A stretch of 19,507 nucleotides of DNA from Candidatus Omnitrophota bacterium (lineage in GTDB: Bacteria; Omnitrophota; Koll11; JAHIPI01), in NCBI GenBank assembly GCA_028718265.1, contig JAQUMG010000012.1:1-19507 (forward strand), written 5' to 3'. Made by a program: the position numbers and the translations under genes. The notes beneath the pieces were generated by a model. The model was not told where the DNA came from and did no database searches. It saw only the letters and a list, made by a program, of their open reading frames with translations. Of this stretch, positions 1 to 6,643 are shown in pieces (within the stretch, counting starts at the first letter, position 1; each line of letters opens with the position of its first letter).

Positions 1-1
1 A

Positions 2-1270
2 TCGCGGAAGAGAACAGAGATACCGTTTAATGAAATAACTGTCCCGAAAATGGGCCTTGAAGAGATGCGCTCGAAGCTTTCGGAAAGCGAAAAAGTCGCG
101 GCGTTTATAAAAGAAGTTATCGGAAAACATGTTTGCCATAGTGAAAGTCTGCTGCGCATAAAAAGATCACTGGAAAAAGAACTGGACTTTAATAAGGTTT
201 TAAAAGGAATGGGTGAAGAAGATACCCTTGCTTATGTTACGGGATATATCCCTTATGATGAAGTAGAGCGCATACGGGAAGCGGCACAAAAAGAGAAGTG
301 GGCTTTGCTCTTGACCGCACCGAAGCCGGAAGACGCGGTTCCCACTCTTCTGTGCAATCCGCGCTGGGTTTCAATCATTGCCCCCGTATTTAAGCTGATG
401 GAATCAACGCCGGGATATGAGGAGCTGGACATAAGTTTTTGGTTTCTTATTTTCTTTTCGATATTCTTCGGGATGCTTATCGGAGACGCGGGGGTAGGGC
501 TTATCTTCGTCGCACTGACCGCGTTTGCCCAGATAAAACTGGGGAAGAAAGTAAAAAACAAGTCAATATTCGCGCTTTTTTATGCGTTAAGCTCGTTCGC
601 TATTCTTTGGGGAATTCTAACGGCTACATTTTTCGGCCAGGCGTGGCTTTCGGGTTATATAAAGCCGCTGGTCCCGGCACTCAGGGACGACAGAACCGTG
701 CAGGCATTCTGCTTTTTTCTGGGGGCAACGCATCTTACAATAGCGCATTTATGGCGTGCAATTCTTAAATTTCCGTCGGCAGCCGCGCTTGCCGATGCAG
801 GATGGATCGTCATACTTTGGGGAGGTTTTTTTCTCGCGAAGATGCTGATTCTCGGTGCGGCATTCCCTGCGTTCGCTAAATGGCTATTTATTTCAGGGTC
901 TGTTCTTGTGCTCTTTTTTACAAGCCCGGATAAAAATATTCTTAAAGGCGTGGGCAGAGGCTTTGGCGCTCTATTACTGAATATCGTTAACAGCTTTACC
1001 GACGTTGTCTCATATATACGTCTTTTTGCCGTTGGCCTGGCCGGCGTGGCGATAGCAGACGCTTTTAACAGTATGGCCATGGATGTGGGCCGCGGAAATA
1101 TCTTTACGGCGATACTGGCGGGTTTTATTATTTTTATAGGACAGGCGCTGAATGTCATACTTGGGCCGATCGCGGTTTTAGTCCACGGCGTAAGGCTGAA
1201 TGTCCTTGAATTCTGCAATCATCTTGATATTAAATGGACAGGGTTTCCGTATAAGCCGTTAAAAAATTGA
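2..1270 (+). CDS. ntpI: V-type ATP synthase subunit I (5'-truncated by window edge)
   Basis: This is the membrane stator subunit (subunit a/I) of a V/A-type ATPase, which forms the ion half-channels next to the K ring. The reading frame is open back to the window edge, so the ATG at 50 is internal; about 422 residues of a protein usually 600-700 long are visible. The soluble N-terminal arm ends near a GYIPYDE segment, and several hydrophobic membrane spans follow. The family hallmark SYIRLFAVGLAG is present, and its Arg (codon at 1019-1021) corresponds to the channel arginine of V-ATPase subunit a. The IGDAG motif after the first helices is also typical. The gene lies 32 bp upstream of subunit K in the same direction, as in ntp/atp operons. 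Family assignment is firm; which ion is moved cannot be read from this subunit. Confidence 0.95.
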   Translation, partial: SRKRTEIPFNEITVPKMGLEEMRSKLSESEKVAAFIKEVIGKHVCHSESLLRIKRSLEKELDFNKVLKGMGEEDTLAYVTGYIPYDEVERIREAAQKEKWALLLTAPKPEDAVPTLLCNPRWVSIIAPVFKLMESTPGYEELDISFWFLIFFSIFFGMLIGDAGVGLIFVALTAFAQIKLGKKVKNKSIFALFYALSSFAILWGILTATFFGQAWLSGYIKPLVPALRDDRTVQAFCFFLGATHLTIAHLWRAILKFPSAAALADAGWIVILWGGFFLAKMLILGAAFPAFAKWLFISGSVLVLFFTSPDKNILKGVGRGFGALLLNIVNSFTDVVSYIRLFAVGLAGVAIADAFNSMAMDVGRGNIFTAILAGFIIFIGQALNVILGPIAVLVHGVRLNVLEFCNHLDIKWTGFPYKPLKN

Positions 1271-1302
1271 TGTAATAATATTTAAAATGAAAGGACAGGA
1301 TT

Positions 1303-1761
1303 ATGGATAATTCATTATTGATACAGTTAAAGGATCTTGGTCTTGGGGCGGTGCTCGCCTTTTCGGCTATGGGTTCGGCGTGGGGCGCGGGAGCGGCAGG
1401 AATGGCGGCTATAGGCGCATGGAAAAAAAGTTTTGCACAGAATAAGCCGGCATCATTTGCGCTTATCGCATTCGTCGGGGCGCCGCTTACGCAGACTGTT
1501 TACGGAATGATAGTAATGAATAAAATGGCCGAACTTGCGCTCAAAGGACAATATATGTGGGGCGTAGGCATATTGTGCGGCATAGGGATGGGCCTTTCAG
1601 CGGTGTGGCAGGGCAAAGCGGGCGCTGTTGCCTCAGACGCGATGGGAGAGACGGGCAAGGGCTTTGGCCAGTATATTATTGTTTTGGGCATAATAGAAAC
1701 CGTCGCGCTTTTCATAATGGCATTTACGCTCGGCTTATTGGACAAATTAGCGGCCGTATAA
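1303..1761 (+). CDS. ntpK: V-type ATP synthase subunit K (c-ring proteolipid)
   Basis: This 152-aa proteolipid forms the rotating membrane ring. It is a duplicated two-hairpin protein (four membrane spans), with a glycine-rich first helix around residues 13-36 (GSAWGAGAAG) and its repeat near 87-110. The ion-binding glutamate is E132 (GIIETVALF). From memory of Enterococcus hirae NtpK, its Na+ ligands T64, Q65, Q110 and E139 correspond to T63, Q64, Q103 (WQGKAGA) and E132 here, which suggests Na+ coupling; that is inference. A Shine-Dalgarno AAAGGA lies about 10 nt before the ATG. It follows subunit I directly and is the last gene before the tRNA locus. Confidence 0.95.
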   Translation: MDNSLLIQLKDLGLGAVLAFSAMGSAWGAGAAGMAAIGAWKKSFAQNKPASFALIAFVGAPLTQTVYGMIVMNKMAELALKGQYMWGVGILCGIGMGLSAVWQGKAGAVASDAMGETGKGFGQYIIVLGIIETVALFIMAFTLGLLDKLAAV

Positions 1762-1765
1762 GAAG

Positions 1766-1794
1766 TTGACATAAAAATTGTTTTGTGATAATAT
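1766..1794 (+). promoter_or_regulatory. Predicted sigma-70 promoter of tRNA-Val
   Basis: A perfect -35 TTGACA (1766-1771) is followed after 17 nt by TAATAT (1789-1794), or after 15 nt by GATAAT. Transcription would start near 1801, about 18 nt before the mature tRNA-Val 5' end. It starts 5 bp after the ntpK stop codon and faces the tRNAs. Confidence 0.6.
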
Positions 1795-1818
1795 AGGGCC
1801 CCTGTTTGGAGCGGTAAT

Positions 1819-1894
1819 GGGCGGTTGGCGCAGTTGGTAGCGCGTCTGACTTACATTCAGAAGGCCATAGGTTCGAGTCCTATACCGCCCACCA
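1819..1894 (+). tRNA. tRNA-Val (anticodon UAC)
   Basis: Cloverleaf by eye: acceptor GGGCGGT (1819-1825) pairs with ACCGCCC (1884-1890), then discriminator A and an encoded CCA (1892-1894). The anticodon stem TCTGA/TCAGA encloses loop CTTACAT, giving anticodon TAC for Val. The T-loop GTTCGAGTC is canonical. The final A of CCA is also the first base of a perfect GAA-loop hairpin, so the next unit abuts the tRNA without spacing. Confidence 0.97.
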
Positions 1895-1914
1895 GACCCG
1901 CCGAAGGCGGGTCT
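1894..1914. repeat. Perfect 9-bp hairpin with GAA loop (left end of cassette)
   Basis: AGACCCGCC (1894-1902), GAA, GGCGGGTCT (1906-1914). It directly follows tRNA-Val CCA and directly precedes the GATCCTG arm. There is no T-run after it, so it is not a classical intrinsic terminator, though it could still help define the tRNA 3' end. Confidence 0.85.
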
Positions 1915-1975
1915 GATCCTGCGGCGGCGTAAACGATCCGACGAAAAGGAGGATTGTAGCCGACGAGGGACCTTA
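1915..1975 (+). repeat. Left imperfect inverted-repeat arm of GIY-YIG cassette
   Basis: This 61-bp arm begins GATCCTG and ends GGACCTTA, two bases before the GIY-YIG start codon. Against the reverse complement of 2233-2294 it matches at about 74 per cent of positions with one gap. It can fold internally: GGC...ATCC (around 1925-1939) against GGAT...GCC (1951-1961). It also supplies the leader and Shine-Dalgarno region (GAGGG) of the gene. Confidence 0.75.
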
Positions 1976-1977
1976 GC

Positions 1978-2235
1978 ATGACAGATAAACCATGGGCTGT
2001 ATATATTGTTCGGTGTAGAGACGGTAAATTATACACGGGCATGTCTAACGACGTAGAAAAAAGAGTCGCCGAACATAATAAGGGCCAAGGTTGTAGATTT
2101 ACCAAATACAGATATCCGGTAGAATTAATATATAAAGAAGCTTGCGGGACAAGATCTCTGGCCCGGAAGAGAGAATTAGAAATTCAAGGGTTTACACGTA
2201 AAGAGAAATTAGATTTGATAGGTAAAAATATTTAA
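1978..2235 (+). CDS. GIY-YIG nuclease family protein (UPF0213-like)
   Basis: This 85-aa single-domain protein has the GIY-YIG nuclease fold. The signature strands are VYI (residues 8-10) and YTG (19-21), followed by the helix SNDVEKRVAEHN with R29 and H33. The ARKRELEIQ helix carries the expected metal-binding glutamate E66. The length matches stand-alone UPF0213/YhbQ-type proteins, whose role is poorly defined; relatives are DNA-nicking homing or repair nucleases. The stop codon lies inside the right inverted arm, so the gene and its ends form one compact unit between two tRNAs. Whether the enzyme acts on its own hairpin ends is a hypothesis. Confidence 0.9.
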   Translation: MTDKPWAVYIVRCRDGKLYTGMSNDVEKRVAEHNKGQGCRFTKYRYPVELIYKEACGTRSLARKRELEIQGFTRKEKLDLIGKNI

Positions 2236-2294
2236 GGTCCTTCAGCGCCTATGATGCTTCTATTCGTCGCATCATTTAACGGCGCTTCAGGATC
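2233..2294 (-). repeat. Right imperfect inverted-repeat arm of GIY-YIG cassette
   Basis: This 62-bp arm is inverted relative to 1915-1975. It starts TAAGGTCC (overlapping the GIY-YIG stop) and ends CAGGATC. It folds into a long hairpin: GCGCC with GGCGC outside, ATGATGC with GCATCAT inside, around a loop TTCTATTCGTC. The second GAA-loop hairpin is joined to it at 2295. Confidence 0.75.
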
Positions 2295-2315
2295 AAATTT
2301 CGCGAAGCGAAATTT
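2295..2315. repeat. Perfect 9-bp hairpin with GAA loop (right end of cassette)
   Basis: AAATTTCGC (2295-2303), GAA, GCGAAATTT (2307-2315). The core contains GCGAAGC, known as an exceptionally stable DNA mini-hairpin. The stem differs in sequence from the left hairpin but has the same stem length, loop and position next to GATC. It ends one base before the mature tRNA-Asp. Confidence 0.85.
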
Positions 2316-2394
2316 GGGGACGTAGTTCAGCTTGGTTTAGAACGTCAGATTGTCGATCTGAAGGTCGCGGGTTCGAGCCCCGTCGTCCCCGCCA
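2316..2394 (+). tRNA. tRNA-Asp (anticodon GUC), integration target
   Basis: Acceptor GGGGACG (2316-2322) pairs with CGTCCCC (2384-2390), then G discriminator and encoded CCA. The anticodon stem TCAGA/TCTGA encloses TTGTCGA, giving anticodon GTC for Asp. The 3' part from 2339 onward is repeated exactly at 16624-16682, so this gene is the attachment site. The element restored the intact tRNA at its left end. Confidence 0.97.
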
Positions 2395-2397
2395 TTT
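2339..2397 (+). repeat. attL (59-bp direct repeat, 3' end of tRNA-Asp)
   Basis: This repeat is identical to 16624-16682. It starts AGAACGTCAG in the D-arm/anticodon junction and runs through the anticodon loop, T-arm, acceptor and CCA plus three T. Identity ends at 2398 (T here, G after the right copy). Confidence 0.97.
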
Positions 2398-2419
2398 TTT
2401 AAAGCGGAAGTCATTGTGG

Positions 2420-2459
2420 ATAAAAGAGATACTCATAACTGAGTATCTCTTTATTTTTT
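2420..2459 (+). terminator. Intrinsic terminator downstream of tRNA-Asp, supplied by element
   Basis: A perfect 13-bp stem AAAGAGATACTCA / TGAGTATCTCTTT with a TAAC loop is followed by ATTTTTT. It lies just inside the element, so it ends tRNA transcripts before they enter the cargo. Confidence 0.85.
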
Positions 2460-2498
2460 ATGTATTACGATGAATTGCGACGCATTTTGACGTACTAT

Positions 2499-2526
2499 AG
2501 TCACTAGGTAGTCACAGGATAGACAC
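2499..2526 (+). promoter_or_regulatory. Left arm-type integrase sites (AGTCAC direct repeats)
   Basis: AGTCAC occurs at 2499-2504 and 2510-2515, with the related AGACAC at 2521-2526, all at exact 11-bp spacing, about 102 bp inside attL. The same motif pair at the same spacing lies at the other end (16513-16529). AGTCAC matches the core of the lambda Int arm-type consensus (C/A)AGTCACTAT. Confidence 0.6.
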
Positions 2527-2576
2527 AGCTTAAAAGCGCTTGACCAGACCAATTTTCAGGAGTAACATACATAAAT

Positions 2577-4373
2577 ATGAAAGTCAAAAACATAAAGATT
2601 CATAACTGGCGGTCGATAAAAGACATTGACATAGACTTCCAAGATATAATGATTTTTATAGGACAAAACAATCATGGCAAATCAAACATATTGTCGGCAC
2701 TCTTATTCTTTTTTGGTGAAATTGGATGCACAGAATTAGATTTTAAGAAAGGCACGGATGAATTATATGTTGAGATAATATTTAAAGATTTGGACGAGCA
2801 TGATAAGAACCAATTTCAAAAATATGTTACTAGCGACAAATGTATTAAAATACGAAAACAAATATCAAAAGGAAGTAATTTTGAATATCATGGCTATTGT
2901 GAAATATCTTCAGACAATTGGCTAAAGGAAGAAAATGCAGGTGATTTTACAAAGCGAGAGACAATTGAGGCTACCCCACTTAAAGATTATATTCCTGCGT
3001 CCGGAAGAATTACAAAAGATATCGCAAGAGAAGCGCAGGTAAAGTATATAGAAGCAAATAAAGGCAAAATTCGTTTTAATTACGAACTAGAGACTACAAA
3101 TTTTCTAGGATTAAAGAGCGTTGCCCAAGGCATTTTTGGCAACGTCTTTTTTATCCCCGCCGTTAAAAACGCAAGTGAAGAATTTAATATAAAAGGCAAA
3201 TCGATATTTAATCAATTGCTTTCGAATGTCATTAATGAAATGTCCGTAGAGAATCAACAATACATTGACGCAAAGGTTAAGATAGAAGAGCTTACCAGAA
3301 ATCTAAATAAAAATATTTCGGATGGCTCTGTCAATGCAAACCGACCGGAACAAATAACAGAACTAGAAACTATAATCGAAAAAGAACTACAAAAGTGGCG
3401 CACTACTATCAACATCGAAATAACGCCACCTGATATTGATGAAGTTTTGAGAGTGGGCACGTCTGTATGGATTGATGATGGCGTGGCGACTGATGTCGCA
3501 AGAAAAGGACATGGCTTACAACGTGCGCTTATCTTTGCGCTTATTAAAGCATGGGCGAAGGTCTCAAAAGAAATAAAAAAGAAGCAAGAAGAAGCGGCTA
3601 AAGAAGGCGTAAAAGAAGAGGTTAAAAGCTCTAGAAAAGCTTCGGAGTCAAACTTCTATATTTTCGAAGAGCCGGAGCTTTATCTGCATCCGCAAGCGCA
3701 ACGAGAACTATACGCATCTCTTAAAGAACTTTCGACATTAAATAATCAAGTTATACTGTCAACGCATTCCAGCTCATTTATAGACTTGGAAATGTACAAA
3801 TCTATATGCAAAATTTATAAAAATGATATCCAAGAAGGGACAAGGAAACTTCAATATACCGGCGAGTTATTCTCACTAGATGATGACAGAAAGAATTTCA
3901 ATATGGCGTATTGGATTAATCCAGACCGTGGCGAATTATTTTTCTCTGAAAAAGTAATTTTGGTTGAAGGCCCAACTGATAAAACGGTTATACCGTTTTT
4001 GGCGAAGAAATTAGCCATTTTTAAGTATGAATATACTGTTATTGATTGTGGTGGCAAAGATAATATAAAAATATATATGCACCTTCTTAATAATTTCAAG
4101 TTACCATATATAGCGGTTTATGATAAAGATACTCAAGCAGGCAAAGACAAACAAGCAATTGATAACGCAGATAAGAGCTCTAAAGACATCGAAGGCACGA
4201 TAGATAAATCTATTGGAGAATCTGTGATTTTTGTTAATGATATTGAAGAAGAAATTGGCATAACAGAGGAGAGAGATAAATGCAAACCATATCTTGCGCT
4301 AAAGCATATTTCAAACGCTGATTACAAAATATCTGATACTTTAATGGATAAAATAAAGAAAATTTATGGCTGA
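2577..4373 (+). CDS. OLD-family ATP-dependent nuclease (AAA/ABC ATPase + TOPRIM)
   Basis: This 598-aa overcoming-lysogenization-defect type protein has an N-terminal ABC/SMC-like ATPase with Walker A GQNNHGKSN (residues 29-37). Walker B and D-loop are FEEPELYLHPQ (363-373), followed by the H-switch in STHSSSF. A C-terminal TOPRIM nuclease domain has E464 in VEGPTD and the DxD pair D516/D518. A Lys/Glu-rich stretch (about residues 335-360) is inserted before Walker B. No UvrD-like helicase follows (as in Gabija) and no separate AriB-like gene (as in PARIS), so it appears to be a stand-alone OLD nuclease. The family cuts or nicks DNA and several members protect against phage; that role here is inferred from family and context. 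The nearest Shine-Dalgarno, CAGGAG, is 14 nt from the ATG, which is long. Confidence 0.9.
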   Translation: MKVKNIKIHNWRSIKDIDIDFQDIMIFIGQNNHGKSNILSALLFFFGEIGCTELDFKKGTDELYVEIIFKDLDEHDKNQFQKYVTSDKCIKIRKQISKGSNFEYHGYCEISSDNWLKEENAGDFTKRETIEATPLKDYIPASGRITKDIAREAQVKYIEANKGKIRFNYELETTNFLGLKSVAQGIFGNVFFIPAVKNASEEFNIKGKSIFNQLLSNVINEMSVENQQYIDAKVKIEELTRNLNKNISDGSVNANRPEQITELETIIEKELQKWRTTINIEITPPDIDEVLRVGTSVWIDDGVATDVARKGHGLQRALIFALIKAWAKVSKEIKKKQEEAAKEGVKEEVKSSRKASESNFYIFEEPELYLHPQAQRELYASLKELSTLNNQVILSTHSSSFIDLEMYKSICKIYKNDIQEGTRKLQYTGELFSLDDDRKNFNMAYWINPDRGELFFSEKVILVEGPTDKTVIPFLAKKLAIFKYEYTVIDCGGKDNIKIYMHLLNNFKLPYIAVYDKDTQAGKDKQAIDNADKSSKDIEGTIDKSIGESVIFVNDIEEEIGITEERDKCKPYLALKHISNADYKISDTLMDKIKKIYG

Positions 4374-4444
4374 TAGAATACCAAGCCACGAGGAAAGCCG
4401 CATACAGGAGACTCAGACAAATATAAAATCTTGAATCAATAATA

Positions 4445-4594
4445 TTATTTCTTACCCTTGCCAGCGTTTCTACACAACCACAATACATAAGCTGAAATAC
4501 TGTCGAAGCCGTTCTTCTGCGCTTCTTTCTTGATTCTTGTCTTCTCGTCTTTCGTGATTCGTATCTGTAGAAATTCTTCTTTTGTTTTTGCCAT
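4445..4594 (-). CDS. Short ribbon-helix-helix (Arc/CopG-like) protein
   Basis: This 49-aa protein begins MAKTKEEFLQIRITKDEKTR. The strand FLQIRITK followed by two predicted helices (DEKTRIKKEAQKNGF and SISAYVLWLCRNAG) is the ribbon-helix-helix DNA-binding pattern, in which paired strands contact DNA bases. It follows the ABC-3C ATPase gene by 61 nt on the same strand and could be a fourth operon gene. It also has its own candidate promoter: TTGACA (4625-4630) and TACATT (4601-4606), 18 nt apart. That would place the RNA start at or very near the ATG, and no Shine-Dalgarno is visible. The -35 overlaps the small dyad TGACA-T-TGTCA, a possible auto-operator. No obvious toxin partner is adjacent. 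Confidence 0.75.
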   Translation of the reverse strand: MAKTKEEFLQIRITKDEKTRIKKEAQKNGFDSISAYVLWLCRNAGKGKK

Positions 4595-4600
4595 GTTGCT

Positions 4601-4630
4601 AATGTATCATATGTGTAGTGACAATGTCAA
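4601..4630 (-). promoter_or_regulatory. Candidate promoter and operator of the RHH gene
   Basis: On the minus strand the -35 is a perfect TTGACA (4630 to 4625), then 18 nt and TACATT (4606 to 4601). The expected start falls at the ATG (4594). The -35 is part of the dyad TGACA-T-TGTCA, a reasonable RHH target. Confidence 0.45.
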
Positions 4631-4655
4631 GGCAATAACATATCAGAAAAATAAG

Positions 4656-6410
4656 CTACAATTCTTGATAATGCTGATTCAGAAAACGTTTTTCTTTCGT
4701 AAAAGAGGCTCTGACATGTCGTTTAATATCAAGTTTAATTCTGTTCTCTTTCTCTTCGCCTTCGATTTTATCGTGGTTTAATGTTAGTATATATTGAAAG
4801 TTACATTGTTGCTCTTCTTGACCTTGCAAATAATTTAAACTTTGAACAAGCGTATCCTGGTCTACGTCAAAAATATTGTCGTGTATTAATAGACGTGGGT
4901 GCCTAGTGGCGGTATGTTCGTTAAACATTAACGCCATGTCATATATAAATACTTTTTCACGGTTTACACTATGACTCCCATCATCATAAATTCTCATATC
5001 AAACTCTACTACCTGCGCAGAATTATCAACGATGCGTATATCAAATGACGAAACATTATTGCCCATGATATATTCATGGATTGCTACAACAGTTTTATTA
5101 AAATCTTCTATAACTTTTTTAATATTATAGCGCTCTGTGTCAAGCTTCAAGGTCAAAGATTTTCGTTCCTGCTCCAATAGTTTTTTCTCATGTTCTTTCT
5201 TTTCATATTCTTCATACTGCGATTGCATCCTTCGATATTCCTGACTTTTGCTTTCATAAACCGCATAAGCGTTTTTAATATCTTTTAGTAGCCCTTTTGA
5301 GTCAATAGCTAGTAATTTCGAACTGCGCACTTCTTCTAGCTTTTTTATTTTAGCCGTTACTTCTCGAAGAGAGCTGTTCAGTGTTTTCACTTTTTCACTC
5401 ATTAAATTTGCTTGAAATTCCTCTATTTTATTTTTAAACTTTAAGGTATCTTCCAAGTTCCTTATAATAAGTTCGCCCAAACCATCTTTAAACTGGTTAT
5501 AAACAATTTCGATCTCGTTTTTATTAATATGTTCCATTTTCGGCAAAACTTGAATTTTCTGCAATTCATATCTACACGCTGCCTGCGTTGAGCGCAAACT
5601 GTCAAGGTCGGTGTTTAAAACTGCTAAATCTTTTTGGATAGCTTCGAAAGATTCATCCGATTCATATTTATCAAGCGATTGTTTAATTTTTTCTAGGTCT
5701 GTTCTTAAAGCATTTACTTGTGCCTTTACATCTTTCATTTTAACTCTATAAACAGTTGTTAAATCATTTTTGACACTACTTATTACGGCTTTATTTTTTG
5801 TTATCTCTTTGACCTTTGTTTCTATTTCATCGATTAAGCCGATGTTCATACCAAAAAAATATAAATGGGGTTTACATAAAATTCGGTCTGTTATATTTCT
5901 GTTAACGTCGTAGCAACGCAACAATTCTTTAAATTCCGATGTCTCATCTCTAATTATAGGCCCCATTAGTTCCCTAAAGGTGGGACATAAGTCATTTTTT
6001 AAATCATCTTTATCGTACACAAATTTTGATAAGTAAGTGCCGGCATCGAAGAGCGAATCAAATGGAATTTCTTTTTGGTCAATAATGAATATCGGTTTTT
6101 CTGGGTCTTTAGTTGTGCGGCAAATTGTTATTTCTTGCGTTCCCGCCACAATATCTAATAAGATTCGAGTATCGCTCTTAAGTACGTTTTGAGGGATGAG
6201 CATGACTCTGCTTTCATCCGTAGCTTTCAATAAGCAGAAATTAATAAATTCTATGCAAAGCGATTTTCCTACGCCATTTGTTTTTTTATACTGTCGTATT
6301 GTTGTTTCTTCAGACGTTACTCTTTCCCCTAAAATAAGGTTCACGCCTTCGAAGAACTCGATAGGTTCAAACAGTTTAGGTTCAGAGTATATTTTTTTTA
6401 TTCGTATCAT
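4656..6410 (-). CDS. ABC-3C system ATPase (DUF2326-type, SMC/RecN-like)
   Basis: This 584-aa coiled-coil ATPase is the motor of an ABC three-component conflict system. Walker A is displaced by a short insert: GER at 28-30, then TNGVGKSL (44-51), typical of this clade. Residues about 180-450 are heptad-rich coiled coil. The C-terminal DUF2326 part has Walker B PRLLIHDN (505-512) and ends with an ILTLNHDK segment. Its start overlaps the middle-component stop by 4 nt, giving translational coupling. Known systems pair such an ATPase with a small middle component and an effector carrying an ABC-3C C-terminal domain. They are predicted invasion-sensing immunity modules whose trigger and mechanism remain largely undefined. 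This is the last gene of the three, unless the RHH gene at 4594 is included. Confidence 0.88.
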   Translation of the reverse strand: MIRIKKIYSEPKLFEPIEFFEGVNLILGERVTSEETTIRQYKKTNGVGKSLCIEFINFCLLKATDESRVMLIPQNVLKSDTRILLDIVAGTQEITICRTTKDPEKPIFIIDQKEIPFDSLFDAGTYLSKFVYDKDDLKNDLCPTFRELMGPIIRDETSEFKELLRCYDVNRNITDRILCKPHLYFFGMNIGLIDEIETKVKEITKNKAVISSVKNDLTTVYRVKMKDVKAQVNALRTDLEKIKQSLDKYESDESFEAIQKDLAVLNTDLDSLRSTQAACRYELQKIQVLPKMEHINKNEIEIVYNQFKDGLGELIIRNLEDTLKFKNKIEEFQANLMSEKVKTLNSSLREVTAKIKKLEEVRSSKLLAIDSKGLLKDIKNAYAVYESKSQEYRRMQSQYEEYEKKEHEKKLLEQERKSLTLKLDTERYNIKKVIEDFNKTVVAIHEYIMGNNVSSFDIRIVDNSAQVVEFDMRIYDDGSHSVNREKVFIYDMALMFNEHTATRHPRLLIHDNIFDVDQDTLVQSLNYLQGQEEQQCNFQYILTLNHDKIEGEEKENRIKLDIKRHVRASFTKEKRFLNQHYQEL

Positions 6411-6643
6411 AAGATATATACATAAGGTTCGGAAAAATCGACTAATCCTAGACAGTAAAGGAAGCTTAGACCAAAAAATATTTGTCGATAATGAATAATA
6501 TCTAACTCCTTTTTTAATATGCGTATTAGGTCAAAAATAATAATTTTTCCATCTGCACTATTCTTTAAAGCTTTCAAGATTAGATAACCTATATAAACAC
6601 TCGAATTTTTTAGAGTCTCTTCTGTCTGAACTAATCTATTCAT
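6407..6643 (-). CDS. ABC-3C system middle component (MC6-like)
   Basis: This 78-aa all-helical small protein lies between the effector and ATPase genes and overlaps each by 4 nt (ATGA-type junctions). The repeated hydrophobic pattern (VYIGYLILKAL, IIIFDLIRILK, IFFGLSFLYCLGLVDF) and the size match ABC-3C middle components, which bridge effector and ATPase. The subgroup (MC6) is a judgement from memory of the family, not a search. No catalytic residues are expected or seen. The winged-helix-like arrangement (three helices plus a short terminal hairpin VDFSEPYVYIL) fits that role. Confidence 0.75.
   Translation of the reverse strand: MNRLVQTEETLKNSSVYIGYLILKALKNSADGKIIIFDLIRILKKELDIIHYRQIFFGLSFLYCLGLVDFSEPYVYIL

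Larger units (their letters stand above)
1894..2315. mobile_element. Candidate GIY-YIG cassette with hairpin ends and inverted arms
   Basis: This unit exactly fills the gap between tRNA-Val and tRNA-Asp. Its order is: hairpin AGACCCGCC-GAA-GGCGGGTCT (1894-1914), left arm (1915-1975), GIY-YIG gene (1978-2235), right arm (2233-2294), hairpin AAATTTCGC-GAA-GCGAAATTT (2295-2315). The left arm and the reverse complement of the right arm agree at about 46 of 62 aligned positions. They share the outer block GATCCTG and the inner block GGACCTTA. Each arm can also fold on itself; in the right arm GCGCC pairs with GGCGC and ATGATGC with GCATCAT. Mobility is inferred from this architecture; no target duplication is visible. 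Confidence 0.55.

Noticed and set aside
1857..2105. Minus-strand 82-codon frame over tRNA-Val and the cassette arm
   Set aside because: It reads through the tRNA 3' end and the structured arm; the C-terminal GGIGLEPMAF string is a familiar artefact of translating tRNA genes.
4234..4488. Minus-strand 84-codon frame
   Set aside because: It overlaps the end of the OLD gene antisense and the RHH gene in another frame; no ribosome site or family pattern.
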